Shown here: positions 20,980-32,008 of the stretch, one piece after another
Numbering within the stretch: position 1 is the first letter of the stretch
Layout: each line of letters starts with the position of its first letter
Assembly (NCBI GenBank): GCA_019096155.1
Contig: JAHCVI010000002.1
Location: 3,534,001-3,598,000 of the forward strand
Direction of reading: 5' to 3'
Source: Staphylotrichum longicolle
Lineage: Eukaryota; Ascomycota; Sordariomycetes; Sordariales; Chaetomiaceae
Length of the DNA: 64,000 bases
Made by a program: the position numbers and the translations under genes
The notes under the pieces: model-generated
What the model saw: only the letters and a program-made list of their open reading frames with translations
Told to the model about the DNA's origin: nothing
Database searches by the model: none

Positions 20980-22686
20980 CTACATCTTCAGAACAAGCCA
21001 CTCCTGAGCAAGGTTCGGGTACCTCCTCATCAAGTCGCCAATAACACCCTTGACTGGCCCTTGCAACTCCTTGCCGCCCGCCCAAACTTTGGCACCTGTG
21101 AAATGCGCGATGAAGCCGTCCGGCCCGGAAACCATGAGCAGGTTCTTGCCGCCGGTGACGCGGTTTCCGTCGGCATCCTTGCACTGACATTGCTCGGTAT
21201 CTGCCCCCACACGGGCATCGCTGTCGTCGGAGATGACCAGCTTCTCAGGCCCATGGTAGGTGCATCCGTCAGAGTTGACGGGGACGGTGGGAAGGGGTGG
21301 TGCGCTGACCCCCTCCTGGCTTGCGCTGCTGTCCTGGCTCGCGCCGCGTGCCCAGAGGCTAAAAGTCGGCCGCTTTGGCGCCGGGGCTGGTGTCTCGAGT
21401 CCCACCGACCTTGTGATGGTCCTGGCATCGATGAACGACCCCTCCTGGTCCACGGTGCAAGAGTAGTTGAACCTGTCCCCATACCTCTGCCGCAGGTCCT
21501 CCAGCATCTCAACCACACCGCCCTTCTCCTTCGGCCCGCCACCACAGCCGGCACAATCCTCCCTCCGCCGATTCGCCCAGACGACCTGCATGTCCACCCC
21601 AGGCTTCTCAAGCACCACCCTCGCCGCCTGCAACGCGGGCGCAATCCCCGTCCCGCCGGCCAAGAACACCACCTTCTTCTTCTCCTTGTCCTTCACCTCC
21701 CCATCGCCCTCGACGCCCTCGGACCCCAACCTCGTCCTCAAATCCCACCCCCACCTCGGCCCCCTCAACTCCACCGTATCCCCCACCTTCAATCGCGCCA
21801 GATACCCCGACACCTCCCCGCCCTCCATCCTCCTGATATAAAACCTCATCTCCCCCCGACCCTTTCCTCCGTCATCTCCATCATCTCCACCTCCTTCCCC
21901 CGGCTCCCGTCCCAAAGACAAAACCGGCGGCGGAAGCGGCGTGTAATCCCGCGCGACCTGCAGCTCGGGCTGCTTGACCTCGACCGCCCACACGCCGTGC
22001 TCCCACGCCCTGCGGACCACCTCGGCCGTCGTCTTGGCCTCGCCGTTACCACCACTTCCGGACCCCAACCCCCAGCCCCAGTTAGAGCCAAAACCAGAGT
22101 CAAAGCCGAGCGTCCTCTCCAGCCAGGTCGGGCGGGGCGCGACGGTCAGGAGGAAGGCGGTGGGCGAGACCTGCTCGCGCGCCGTGATGGTGAAGGGGAC
22201 GAAGGTGTCCCGGTTGAGGGGCGTGGCCGGGGAGAGGAGGGGGAGGAGGGGCAGGGCGAGGAGGACGAAGGCGATGTCGCCCCAGATGGGTCTGCGGCGT
22301 TTCTTGTTGTTGTTGTTGTTGTTGTGGGGGGGTCTGTGGTGGTGGGTTTTGGGTTCGTCGTCGTCTTGCGGGGGTTCGGTCTTGGCGGGGGGTCATTGTT
22401 TTTGGGGGGGGGAGGCGGTTGGAGTGGGAGACTGGGGTTTGGCGGCGGGTTGGGGTTTGGGTTTGGCGAATCTGGTGATGGGTGGTGGTTTGCGGTGGCG
22501 AAGGGGTGTGGTGCTGAAGGGGCGGTGGTGTTGAAGAAGGAGGCGGTTGATGAAGCGATTAGAGGGTGGTGATGAGGATGAGATGCGAATTGAGCTGATG
22601 CTCATGGTAGTGAGACATCTTGTCTGCGCCGGTGGCATCGATAAACGAGTGTACGAGTGAATGATAGTTTGTCTCATGGTGGACAC
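20980..22686 (-). CDS. CYC2: Cyc2-like mitochondrial FAD/NAD(P)H oxidoreductase (in-frame stop near N-terminus)
   Basis: Cyc2 is an inner-membrane flavoprotein that reduces haem for cytochrome c maturation (family knowledge). The C-terminal part shows an FNR-like fold: YTPLPPPVLSLG, MRFYIRRMEGGEVSGYLARL, the NAD-binding VVFLAGGTGIAPALQAARV and the C-terminal block GGKNLLMVSGPDGFIAHFTG. Upstream in the same frame are a basic block, one TM helix (IWGDIAFVLLALPLLPLL) and a Pro/Asn/His linker. Further upstream the frame encodes a presequence-like segment with NRFINRLLLQHHRPFSTTP. A TGA at 22393-22395 separates presequence from body, next to C9/A5 and C6 homopolymers, so a base-calling error or a missed intron is likely. 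The start is uncertain (22686, or later ATGs). Confidence 0.82.
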
Positions 22687-22929
22687 TTCATTACTGGACT
22701 GGCTATTATGCCGTCCTTCTTCAATGACTGTGCTCGCAAAAGCAGTGATGAGAAAGATGATGGTCTCAGAGGTTCAGTTGGAAATTGATGATGGCGGATA
22801 AATAAACGATATGCAAATAAGCAGCGTTGCACCCCGACAATGGCATTCCTCCATCTGGGTCCAACATTCTACAGCCTACACGGCGTGCAACGCCCTCTTA
22901 CAACCCCATCTCTCTAGATCTAACGCCGT

Positions 22930-24076
22930 CTATAACCTCAAAATCTCCCCATCCTGCTTGATGCCGCCTCTGAACAGCTCCTCAATAACCTTGCCCTTCA
23001 GGATGGTCTCACCCACGATGCCCTCGACGTGTTTGGGCTCAACCCGGCCATACCAGATGCCGTGTCCCGCCAAGGGATGCGCCTGACCATCTGCCGTCTT
23101 CAACCCCGGCGGCAGATACACAATCACGTTCCCTGCGAACTTGTGCCCGCCAATATGGCTGATCAGCCCAACGCGCGCCGCGTACTCCCTCCCCGAACCC
23201 TCCCCCTCCAAAGCATGCCCCGCTTCGCCCTCCGCCTCCACCGGCCCCTTCAAAACCTCCACCCCTTGCTCAGGCAGCCTCTTCTCAAACTCGTCCCTCA
23301 ACAGCGGCCCAAACACCCCACACCGCAGATCCCGCCCGCCGTGGCCGCAGATGAGCACGAGCACCTCGCTCACATCCCGCACCCCCCACAGCAGGCCCTG
23401 GTATGCCGTCTTGCGCAGCAGGCGGTCCCTGTGGATGGGCGACAGGCCGTCGTGCATCGGGTGCAGCTTCTCGGGCTGGAGATAGCCCCTCACCAGAGCC
23501 TCGACGCTGTCGAAGGACACGCGCGGGAGGAAGGGCACGTATTTGAACTGCGGCAGGATGTAGACCGAGCTGGTCTGCAGCTCGGGGCGCTGCTTCGGGG
23601 GCGGGGAGGAAGGGAAGGACGAGTTGAGGGTCGAGGTGTTGTGGAAGGGCTGGCGGGATCAGAAGTGTTAGGACTCATTGAACTTGTTTGGCAAGTGGCA
23701 GGGTGGTGATGGCGGGAAGAAGATAGGGTAAGCTTACATCGCTGTATTTCCCCTTGGGCCCGACCAGCTCCCGCAGGTCGGCGGCCAGGTTGTCGCCGCC
23801 GTTGTCCTCCTCGATGCGCGACGGCCAGTCGTCCTTGCCGGTGCAGACCAGCACGTGCTGCGCGTAGTTGGAAATGAGGCCGTTGAGGGAGGCTTTGCGG
23901 TCGATTTCAAATCCCTCCGGGAGCTCGGGCGTCGCGGCACAGGCGCAGGTCGGGGCCGGGCAGGTGGGTGTTGTTGGGAATGGTGGAGGGGTCTTGGACT
24001 TGGTCGCCAGGGCCCTGCGCGGGACCGCGAGTGCGGTTCGAGCCCATGGTCGGGCTAGGAGTCGGTGTAATGTCAT
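22930..24076 (-). CDS. AIM32: AIM32-like mitochondrial thioredoxin-like ferredoxin (2 exons)
   Basis: Sucrase/ferredoxin-like (DUF1223-unrelated, Suc_Fer-like) protein of the Aim32 type; in yeast Aim32 is a mitochondrial redox protein (family knowledge). Exons 23738-24076 and 22930-23649 on the minus strand flank an 88-nt intron (donor GTAAGC, acceptor CAG). Splicing joins GPKGKYSD to PFHNTSTLNSSFPSS. The 352-residue product begins with an Arg-rich presequence (MTLHRLLARPWARTALAVPR), then a Cys-rich stretch (CPAPTCACA), HVLVCTGKDDWPS, a CGHGGRDLRCGVFG motif and the family SHIGGHKFAGNVIVYLPPG motif with its conserved His-Gly-Gly-His. Start 24076 is the first ATG giving the presequence. Tandem with CYC2, and divergent from MTQ1. 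Confidence 0.9.
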
Positions 24077-24553
24077 GATGGAGACAAATGCAGACAGGGC
24101 CTTGACTGGCTCGACTGGCAAGCTCGGTGGGATCGTCGAGGGTTCATGTTGGAACCTGGAAGTTGGCTCGGAGGTGGGCGGAACCTGGGTTCGACAGGAG
24201 CAAGTCCTCGACCGGGATCTCGGCGATCAACCTTGATGGCACGCTAAATCCGAGATCGGGATTGGCATCTGATATGCAACAACAGAGTCAACACCCGTTA
24301 ACACAATATATCATTCTTTTCTGGGCTGAATCTGGATGTAAATGGACGACAAACTTAACGACCACCAGATTGATTAATCTGGTACTTGATACTTAAATGG
24401 AGATTTTTCGGTAGATTATCAACTGAGACCGGATAGAATCAAGAACCATAGTAATACCTCATCCGCCCCAGATCCCCAAGTTCGTCCCGCCCCTATCTTC
24501 GAGACTGCTGCTCGTCCTCTAGACATACACTAACTCTCTCTCAGAAACACAAG
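24077..24553. promoter_or_regulatory. Divergent promoter region between AIM32 and MTQ1
   Basis: 477 bp. Positions 24240-24450 are clearly AT-richer than the surrounding genes and contain the inverted repeat at 24364-24383. No gene seen. Both flanking genes encode mitochondrial proteins, so the region may act on both (inference). Confidence 0.5.
24364..24383. repeat. Inverted repeat ACCAGATT-GATT-AATCTGGT
   Basis: Perfect 8-bp arms around a 4-nt spacer in the AT-rich AIM32/MTQ1 intergenic region, a candidate dimeric transcription-factor site. Nothing else in the sequence identifies a binder. Confidence 0.7.
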
Positions 24554-25835
24554 ATGCCCCGGCTCCGTCCCTCCCTCTTCTGGCAGGCCCGAAGAGAGAT
24601 CTCACCTCTGGCGGCGCAGCTGCTCCCGGCCTGCCGCGACCTCGAGTCGGCCGCCAACGAGCTGCGCTGGATCCGCGAGCACGTCCAAGACACCCCGTCG
24701 TCGGTCCCCCCCGGCCTGCGCGTCTGGAATCTCGTCGAGAAGCGCGGCAAGGGCGTCCCACTGCAGTACGTCCTGGGGACACAACCGTTTGGCAATCTCG
24801 AGATTCAGTGCCGGCCAGGTGTGCTCATTCCTCGGTACGCCCCCCTTTTCAAGAAAGGGAATCCCCTTCCCATGCTCTACCTCTCTGTCACCAGCCTGAC
24901 AACCCTCTCTCCCAGACCCGAAACAGAAGCATACACCCTCCACCTCGCCACTCTTCTCTCCCAATCCCAGCACCCCCCACCCCACTCCCTGTCCATCCTC
25001 GACCTCTGCACCGGCACGGGCTGCATCCCCCTCCTCCTGCTGCACGCCCTCCACGCCTCCCTCCCGCCCACCACCGCCCTCAACATCCACGGCATCGACA
25101 TCTCCCCGGCCGCCATCTCCCTCGCCCGCGCCAACCACCACCAGCACAACCCCCTCCCCGCACCCGCATCCCCACCACTCTCCCCATCCCATCAACGCAC
25201 GCTAACCTTCCACCAAACCTCCATCTTCTCCCCGACCCTCCTCTCCTCCCTCCTACCCACTCTCTTCCCCCGGTCGTCGTCCGGTCTCGACCTCGACCTC
25301 CTCGTCAGCAACCCGCCCTACATCTCCGCCTCGGATTTCGCCCGCGCCACCGCCCGCGCCGTGCGCAACCACGAGCCGCGCCTCGCCCTCGTGCCCCCTC
25401 CCCCCTCCTCCTCTCCCTCTCCCTCTCCCCCCCCCCCCTCGACGGCCCCGACCTTGCCGCCGCCGCCGAGAGATACGCCGCGCGGTGGGGGTGGTGTCGA
25501 CCCGAAGACGTCTTTTACGCGCGCCTGCTGGAGATCGCGGCAGTCCTCAAGCCGAAGCGGGTGCTGATGGAGGTGGGCGGGATGGAGCAGGCGTTGCGGG
25601 TCGTGCGGATGGTCGGGCGGTTTTCTTCTCTTCTTGGTGGGGATGGGGATGGGGATGGGGATGGGGATGGGAGCTGAAGGGGGGTTATGGGTTGTGGAGG
25701 TCTGGCGGGATGAGCCGGCGGCGGGGGACAAAGGGGAGCGGGTTGATGTTGAAGGGTGGGCGGAGGAAAGGGGGTGGTGGTGGGGAGGGGAAGGGGAGGG
25801 CGGTTTATTTGTGCAGGGAGGGGTTAGACACCTAG
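24554..25835 (+). CDS. MTQ1: HemK/PrmC-type glutamine N5-methyltransferase, mitochondrial Mtq1 (frameshifted)
   Basis: Mtq1 methylates the GGQ glutamine of mitochondrial release factor (family knowledge). The sequence shows GVPLQYVLGTQPFG, the PETE motif (PRPETEAYTLHL, created by removing an 81-nt intron at 24835-24915), the SAM site ILDLCTGTGCIPLLL and the catalytic VSNPPYISASDF. Coding continuity breaks at a C12 tract (25427-25438). The first frame runs on as Pro/Ser noise to 25567, while family-like sequence (DLAAAAERYAARWGWCRPEDV, then KPKRVLMEVGGMEQALRV) continues in the frame offset by one missing base, to 25677. After the ATGGGG repeat a third frame gives VVEVWRDEPAAGDKGE, and a final frame gives GRAVYLCREG, ending at TAG 25835. 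The true 3' end is therefore uncertain. Confidence 0.83.
25427..25438 (+). repeat. C12 homopolymer in MTQ1
   Basis: Twelve consecutive C at the point where the MTQ1 reading frame shifts. It follows a Pro/Ser-coding (CCCTCT) stretch. Confidence 0.9.
25639..25671 (+). repeat. (ATGGGG)n microsatellite near the MTQ1 3' end
   Basis: Four full ATGGGG units plus a partial one, preceded by GGGG. It encodes Gly-Asp repeats in one frame and marks a second probable change of frame in MTQ1. Confidence 0.9.
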
Positions 25836-25957
25836 ATAGAAATTTGTGGGGGTCAAGTCTAGGTCTGTACGATGTAGAAGGAAAGACAGAGGCCATCATG
25901 TCTAAGCGGTGGTATATGTACAGGTCTATCTAGCGCACAGCGTATCGTACATGGCCA

Positions 25958-28873
25958 TCATAATACAAAGTTTACAAGCTTGCCGTCCCGGATGACAATC
26001 ACCTTCTTGGCTTTGGCAACATCCACCGTCCCGTTGGCCAGCCTGGCCTTGCCTTCGCCAGTCTTGAGAATCTCGCCGACGATCCACTCCCTCAGCTCAT
26101 CCCCCGTCAACCCGCTCGGCTTCGGGATCTCGACGACCACCCGCAGCTTGCCGTTCACCTGCACCGCGCACGGCATCTTCCGCGGCTGCAGCAGTTCCAG
26201 TTCGAGCGTGCCGTCCACCACCGGGAAGCTGGCCTTGCCTTCGCCCCGGAACAGCGAACCGCCCGCCGGCTGCAGCCCCAGCAAGCTCCAGCACTCCTCG
26301 GAGAAGGCGGGCGTGATGGGAGCCATCATGCGCACCAGAGCCGAGACGGCGTGCCGGTGGATCCCCTCGCTCAGCACGTCTGCCTTCTCCTGGATGGTAT
26401 TCGCCAGGCCCATCAGATCCGACACGACCGTGTTCAGCGCATACACCTTCTCGTACGACGCCGTGACCGACGCAATCGTCTGTTGCACTTCTCGCCAGAC
26501 GGCCACGTCGGCGTCCCACTGCGCCAGCTCCTCTGCGCTCAACGACTCGAGCCTGCTCGCGGTGTTCTCGAAGTAGGCTCTCGGCGCGGGGTCGTTCGCT
26601 ACTGTCGAGGCCGGACCCAGCTTCAGAACCAGATCATGCACGCGGCCGAGCCAGCGTGTCACGCCGACAATCTTGTCGCCGTCCCAATCCAGGATCTCGC
26701 TGACAGGCGCTTGGAATAGCATGTGCGCCCTCGTCGCGTCGGCGCCGTGCTGGCCGATGACGTCGGTGGGGTCGACGCCGTTGTGCTTGGATTTAGACAT
26801 CTTCTCGGACGAGACGACGGCTGTCTCTCCCGTGGCGACAACCTTGGGCGTTGTTGGGTCACTCAGGTCGACCTCGTCGGGCTTGAGGAACCGACCGGTT
26901 GAGGGGTCGCTGTACGTACGGCCGTGGACCATACCCTGGGCGATGAGCCGCTGAAAAGGCTCGTACACCTTCTCTGATGCTTCCTCGCTCCCAGGCACGA
27001 GGGAGGAAGTCATGAGAAACTTGTAGATAAACCTCGAGTAAAGCAAATGAAGAATGGCATGCTCAATGCCCCCAATGTAAAGATTGACCGGCAGCATGGT
27101 CTTGGCCTTCTCGGCCGAGAATGGTGCCTCCTTGTTGTGCGCATCGATGAAGCGCATAAAGTACCAGCTGGAATCGACAAACGTGTCCATGGTATCCGTG
27201 TCGCGCTTGGCAGGGCCATTGCACTTTGGGCAAGACGTGTTCACCCACTCGTCGAGGGTCTCGAGCGGATTGCCCGTCTTCTTGCCCGCCCAGTGCTCGT
27301 CAACCTCGGGGAGCAAGACGGGAAGCTGCTCATCGGGTACCGGCACAGCTCCGCACGAGTCGCAGTGCACGATGGGGATGGGCGTCCCCCAGTACCGCTG
27401 GCGGCTAATCAACCAGTCTCTGAGACGCCACTTCTCGACCGGCTGTGCCAAGCCAGCCTCCTCGAGCATCGCGACCAGCATCTCGCCAGCCTCCTTGGAT
27501 GGTTTTCCCTTGTACAGGCCGCTATGCTCTGTCATGATGCCATGGTCGACGAAGGGGTCGTTCGCCATGGCTGTAGTAGATTCATCCTCGGACGCCGCGA
27601 GCACGAACCTGACAGGCTCGTCGTAGTGGTGAGTCTTCCAGAACGCGTGATCGCGAACATCGTGGCCCGGGACTCCCATCACAGCGCCCTCGCCGTAGTC
27701 ACCAATCACATAGGACGCCACGTACACGGGGATGGATCGTTTCGTGGCCTCCGGAGTCTCTTCGTGGTACGCCAGCGGGTTGACGGCGCGAATGTGGGGC
27801 AGCATGTATCCGACCTTGGAATCTGGCGGCAGTCCGGGGAGAGTGTCCAGGAACGCCTGCAGCTCGGGGTCCTTGTCTGCCAACTTAGCGACAACGGGGT
27901 GGGTTGAGGCAAGGGCGAGATATTGCACGCCGAAGAGCGTGTCCGGCCGGCTGGTGAAGACCTCGATAGCGGCATGCATGTCGTGTTCGAATGCCATGAT
28001 GGGGAACTTGATGGTCGCTCCGGTGGACTTGCCCAGCCAGTTCTTCTGCATCGCCAACACCCTCTCCGGCCAGGCATCATTCTTTGCCAAGACTTCTAGG
28101 TCTTGAAGGAGAGAGTCTCGGAACTCGGAGATGCGGAGGAACCACTGCTTCAGCTTCCTCTTCTCGACCTTGGCGCCGGACCGCCAGGAGCAGCCGTTCG
28201 CGTCGACCTGCTCGTTGGCCAGGACCGTCTTGTCGACAGGGTCGTAGTTGACCTCGGCTTCGGTCTGGTAGGCGAGCCCTTGCTCCTGCAACAAGAGGAA
28301 GATCTTTTGGGTGTGCTTGTAAAAGCTCGGGTCGCAGGTTGCCAGCTCGCAGGACCAGTTCCAGGACCCATTCATCAGGCCGAGCTGCTCCTTCATCTTG
28401 GCGATGTTTGCTCTCGTCCAGGTCGCGGGGTTGATGCCGCGCTCAATGGCGGCGTTCTCGGCGGGCAGTCCGAAGGCGTCCCAGCCCATGGGCAACAAGA
28501 CGTTGCTCCCCCGTAGGGCGTGGAATCGTGCAACGGCATCGGCAATGGTGTAGACGCGGAGATGGCCCAGGTGCAGGTAGCCCGAGGGGTAGGGGAACAT
28601 GGGCAGCACGTACTTGCCATTGGCGGCATCGGCGGCCCCGTGGGCGGGTTCTGGCAAAGAAGCCCACCTCTCTTGCCATTTGGAGTCAAGAGCGGGCAAG
28701 TCTAGCTTAGCCTCAGCATAGCTTCGGGTTGTGGCGCTGAGGCCTCGGAGCGCAGTCCAGGGACGACAGCATGGCGACGGAGCGGCGAGACTCTGAGTCA
28801 GGACGGGACGCAGGCGGAGTGAGCCCAGCTGGGCCAGAGAGCGGCCAATAGACCTTGTGTGAATCAACGGCAT
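25958..28873 (-). CDS. NAM2: Mitochondrial leucyl-tRNA synthetase
   Basis: Charges mitochondrial tRNA-Leu; in Neurospora and yeast the orthologue also helps group I intron splicing (family knowledge, not shown here). Class I signatures: the HIGH-box [15 protein letters not shown] (about residue 100) and KMSKS ([12 protein letters not shown], about 690). Also present are the editing-domain motif [17 protein letters not shown], the zinc-like [24 protein letters not shown] pair, [14 protein letters not shown], and the C-terminal anticodon-binding region. 971 residues, no intron. I start at 28873 ([17 protein letters not shown]) to give a basic presequence; an in-frame ATG at 28948 would add 25 residues. 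Convergent with MTQ1, which makes the substrate-modifying enzyme of the same translation system (inference). Confidence 0.95.
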   Translation of the reverse strand: MPLIHTRSIGRSLAQLGSLRLRPVLTQSLAAPSPCCRPWTALRGLSATTRSYAEAKLDLPALDSKWQERWASLPEPAHGAADAANGKYVLPMFPYPSGYLHLGHLRVYTIADAVARFHALRGSNVLLPMGWDAFGLPAENAAIERGINPATWTRANIAKMKEQLGLMNGSWNWSCELATCDPSFYKHTQKIFLLLQEQGLAYQTEAEVNYDPVDKTVLANEQVDANGCSWRSGAKVEKRKLKQWFLRISEFRDSLLQDLEVLAKNDAWPERVLAMQKNWLGKSTGATIKFPIMAFEHDMHAAIEVFTSRPDTLFGVQYLALASTHPVVAKLADKDPELQAFLDTLPGLPPDSKVGYMLPHIRAVNPLAYHEETPEATKRSIPVYVASYVIGDYGEGAVMGVPGHDVRDHAFWKTHHYDEPVRFVLAASEDESTTAMANDPFVDHGIMTEHSGLYKGKPSKEAGEMLVAMLEEAGLAQPVEKWRLRDWLISRQRYWGTPIPIVHCDSCGAVPVPDEQLPVLLPEVDEHWAGKKTGNPLETLDEWVNTSCPKCNGPAKRDTDTMDTFVDSSWYFMRFIDAHNKEAPFSAEKAKTMLPVNLYIGGIEHAILHLLYSRFIYKFLMTSSLVPGSEEASEKVYEPFQRLIAQGMVHGRTYSDPSTGRFLKPDEVDLSDPTTPKVVATGETAVVSSEKMSKSKHNGVDPTDVIGQHGADATRAHMLFQAPVSEILDWDGDKIVGVTRWLGRVHDLVLKLGPASTVANDPAPRAYFENTASRLESLSAEELAQWDADVAVWREVQQTIASVTASYEKVYALNTVVSDLMGLANTIQEKADVLSEGIHRHAVSALVRMMAPITPAFSEECWSLLGLQPAGGSLFRGEGKASFPVVDGTLELELLQPRKMPCAVQVNGKLRVVVEIPKPSGLTGDELREWIVGEILKTGEGKARLANGTVDVAKAKKVIVIRDGKLVNFVL

Positions 28874-29623
28874 GGTGATTACATTGTTGGTGGTCGGTAT
28901 GGGCAGAGTCCGGGTCTTAACACGCCCCAATGACGGGTTGTGTGTCACAATGGAAGGTGCAGCAGTACAATGAGGCGAGCTCTGAGAATGAGCACTGAGA
29001 AGCAGCTGCAGGAGCTTGGGGAGCTCAAAATAAAAGTGGAACCTGTCAAAGCCGTTGGCTCGTGCAGAGAGAGAAGAGAGAGAGCCTTAGGCCTGCCAAG
29101 CCGGGACTTCCATCGCCAAGCGGGGCACACACGCACAGGCCCCTGCGCGTCTTGGCACCCGTTTTGTTTGCAACGCCCATTGTTCCGCTGCCCCTTTCTG
29201 CCCTTTCTGCCCTTTCTGGTCCTGAATCAACTTGAATTCAAACTCCACCGCAACTCCTTTCCCTCGTCATTTTGCTTCGACTCGGCCGGCAGTGTTCGAT
29301 ACCCCCTAGACTTACCACGCTTGACGGCCGCGATTACGTTTAATACCAAGTATACGACTTCCTAATCGATCCTCGAGACGTCAGTGTCGTCTCGATCCCA
29401 ACCCCAAGAAATACGAACCCTCGAACCCAATCTCGACCGCCGTCGAGCACTTGAACACACCTCTCTCACTCACCACCCTGCGTGACGATACCACTATCCA
29501 CCGGCATGGTCCCGCCCTCGCAGAGGCCATCAACCACCTAAACACACAAACCAAGGGGCCCAACATCCCCGGCCCCTCGGTCCCCTAGAGACCAACCAAA
29601 CAAGAAAAAAGACCAGCACAACC
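28874..29623. promoter_or_regulatory. Divergent upstream region between LeuRS and the permease
   Basis: 750 bp with no supported gene. It contains three perfect tandem CCCTTTCTG units (29192-29218). The permease leader (29380-29620) is C/A-rich, as is typical for fungal 5' UTRs. Confidence 0.5.
29192..29218 (+). repeat. 3 x CCCTTTCTG tandem repeat
   Basis: Three exact 9-bp units in the LeuRS/permease intergenic region, preceded by one more C. Confidence 0.9.
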
Positions 29624-31617
29624 ATGGCACCCCTCTACGCCAACCTCCCCCCCTCCTCCGCGGCAGCAGCGGCGCGGGACTCCCTCGAGCTCGCCTCGCT
29701 CGCCAGCTCCAGCCCGGGCGCCGCCACGACGACCGACGAGACCGACTCGCGCCCGAGCCTCTCGTCCTCGCGCCGCGCCTCGCTCGAGCGCGACGACCCC
29801 CTCGACAGCACCAACCCTGCGGTCCGCAGCCGGCCCGAACACCACGGCCGCTCCTTCTCCATCTCGTCCACCTTCGAGTTCGCCTCCAACCTCTTCCCCC
29901 TGTCGAGCACCACGGCCGGCGGCGGGTACGCGCCGCTCGCGGGGACGTCGTCCTCGGGGGGTCTGCACGGCGGGCGCGGGGCGCGGGGGGCGGGTTTCGA
30001 GGGGTGGTGGGGTCGGTGGTGGTGGGATCGGGGGCGGGCGCTGGAGAAGCACAAGACGCTGACGTATCTCAACGGGCTGTCGCTGATCGTGGGGCTGATC
30101 ATCGGGTCGGGCATCTTCTCGTCGCCGAGCCAGGTCAACTCGAACGTCGGGTCGCCCGGCGCGGCGCTGATCGTGTGGGTGGTGGCCGGGTGCTGGCGTG
30201 GACGGGCGCGGCGAGCTATGCGGAGCTGGGCGGCGCGATACCGTTGAACGGGGGCCCGCAGGTGTACCTGTCCAAGATCTTTGGGGAGCTGGCGGGGTTC
30301 TTGTTTACGTGGGTGGCGGTGCTGGTGCTGAAGCCCGGGAGCGCGGCGATCGTGGCCATCATCATGGGCGAGTATCTGGTGCGGGCGGCGATCGGGGCCG
30401 AGGCCGAGACGGTCAATGTGTGGATCAACAAGTCGGTCGCGCTGGTGGGGTTGTTTACGGTGACGTTTCTGAACTGCGTCTCGACACGGCTGGGGACGCG
30501 GTTGAACGACATGCTCATGTTTCTCAAGTTTGTTGCATTGCTCGGCGTTACAATCATCGGCGTTGTGGTGGCGGCCACGGGCTTCTCTTATTCGGGGAGG
30601 GCGAACCGGGACTGGAAGGATCATGCGTGGTTTGAGGGGACCGAGATGGATGCATCGGCTTGGGCGGTGGCGTTGTATGCCGGCTTATGGGCTTTTGACG
30701 GGTGGGATAATGTGAGTATCTTTTGGGTCTCTGTCCTTCACGCACCAAAATCCCAAACTGACAAAGACCAGACCAACTACGTAGTAGGCGAGTTCCGCAA
30801 CCCAAGCCGGGACCTGCCCCGGGTCATCCACACGGCCATGCCGCTCGTCATCGTGAGCTACCTCCTCGCCAACATCGCCTACTTCTTCGTCCTCCCGCTC
30901 GACACCATCAACTCGACCAACACGGTGGCCGTCATGTTCGGCGCCAAGGTCTTCGGCCCCGTCGGCGCCCTCGTCCTCGCGCTCATCGTCAGCGCGTCGT
31001 GCTTCGGCGCCCTCAACAGCTCCACCTTCACCAGCAGCCGCCTGGTCTACGTCGCCGGCAAGGAAGGGTACATCCCGTCCCTCTTCGGGCGCCTCGGCAC
31101 GGGCACCGGCGTGCCCCCCACTCCGGAGCTCTCGACGCTCCGCACGCGCTCGTGGCTCAAGAAGAAGCTCGCGTCGCTCGTCGGCGACGAGGACACGGGC
31201 CTTTTCTTCACGCCCATCCCCGCGCTGCTGCTCAACGCGGCGCTCACGGCGGGCTACATCGTCGTGGGCGAGTTCGGCACGCTCATCACCTTTTACGGCG
31301 TGGCCGGGTACACCTTCTACTTCTTCACCGTGCTGGGCCTCATCGTGCTGCGCGTGCGCGAGCCGCACCTCGAGCGGCCGTACCGCACGTGGATCACGAC
31401 GCCCATCATCTTTTGCTGCGTCAGCCTGTTCCTGCTGAGCAGGGCCGTGTTCGCGCAGCCGCTGCAGACGCTGATCGTCGTCGGGTTCGTGGTGGCCGGC
31501 GTGCCCGTGTACTTTTGGAGGGTGCGGGGCCGAGGGCGCGGGGTGCTGGGCGGGAAGAGGGAGGGGGCGGGCGGAGGGGGCAGCAGGCCGTGGTGGAAGT
31601 TTTGGGTGAGGCGGTAG
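29624..31617 (+). CDS. APC-superfamily amino-acid permease, LAT/Mup-type (one frameshift)
   Basis: Plasma-membrane amino-acid/H+ or exchange permease by family; methionine or large neutral amino acids are the usual substrates of fungal LAT-type members, but substrate is not readable here. A ~140-residue Ser-rich cytosolic N-terminus precedes about 12 TM helices. Signature: GLSLIVGLIIGSGIFSSPSQ (TM1), then LAWTGAASYAELGGAIPLNG, KPGSAAIVAIIMGEY, and ALYAGLWAFDGWDN joined by a 60-nt intron (30712-30771) to TNYVVGEFRNPSRDLPR. At 30188-30191 the frame changes: ALIVWVVAG is followed by VLAWTGAA only if one G is added. With it the gene is 645 codons; without it translation would stop at 30247 after TM2. 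The C-terminus is a short basic Gly/Arg tail. Confidence 0.88.
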
Positions 31618-32008
31618 AAGAGGGGAGAAACGGAGAATTTCTGGCTTCGGGAAGCTGGATAGGATGGCCCGCGTGGTTTTGTAGACTGCGAGGGGCAAAA
31701 AGGCCGGACAGTTGACTTGATTTCGTCCGAGTCTTGTATAGTAACATATATATATCTAACGACGCGACACGACCAAGCGTCAATACATAATAATATCGCA
31801 GCCCTTTTATGAGTGTTGGATCATCAACTGACAGATACCGGTATTATCATGAAGAAGGGACGAAAAGAAAGGCTGGACATCAAAACAAAACATTCATAAC
31901 TCATGAGTAGACCTAGCCCGCCCCGGTAATTTTAGGGGTACGCGCTTCAAAGTATTTACAGATTATTCCTTCCTCCCCCCCAACCAACTCATCCGTGCTT
32001 CAACCTCT
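31618..32008. other. Convergent 3' flanks of the permease and formate dehydrogenase
   Basis: 391 bp, AT-richer than the genes, with an ATATATATAT run near 31750 that may serve 3'-end formation. No gene seen. Confidence 0.4.

Noticed and set aside
20980..22068. Starting CYC2 at 22066-22068
   Set aside because: The codon there is TTG, and the same frame continues upstream through a TM helix and basic linker typical of Cyc2.
24240..24450. AT-rich stretch as a RIP-mutated transposon remnant
   Set aside because: Only about 200 bp, no terminal repeats or transposase traces; promoter composition explains it.
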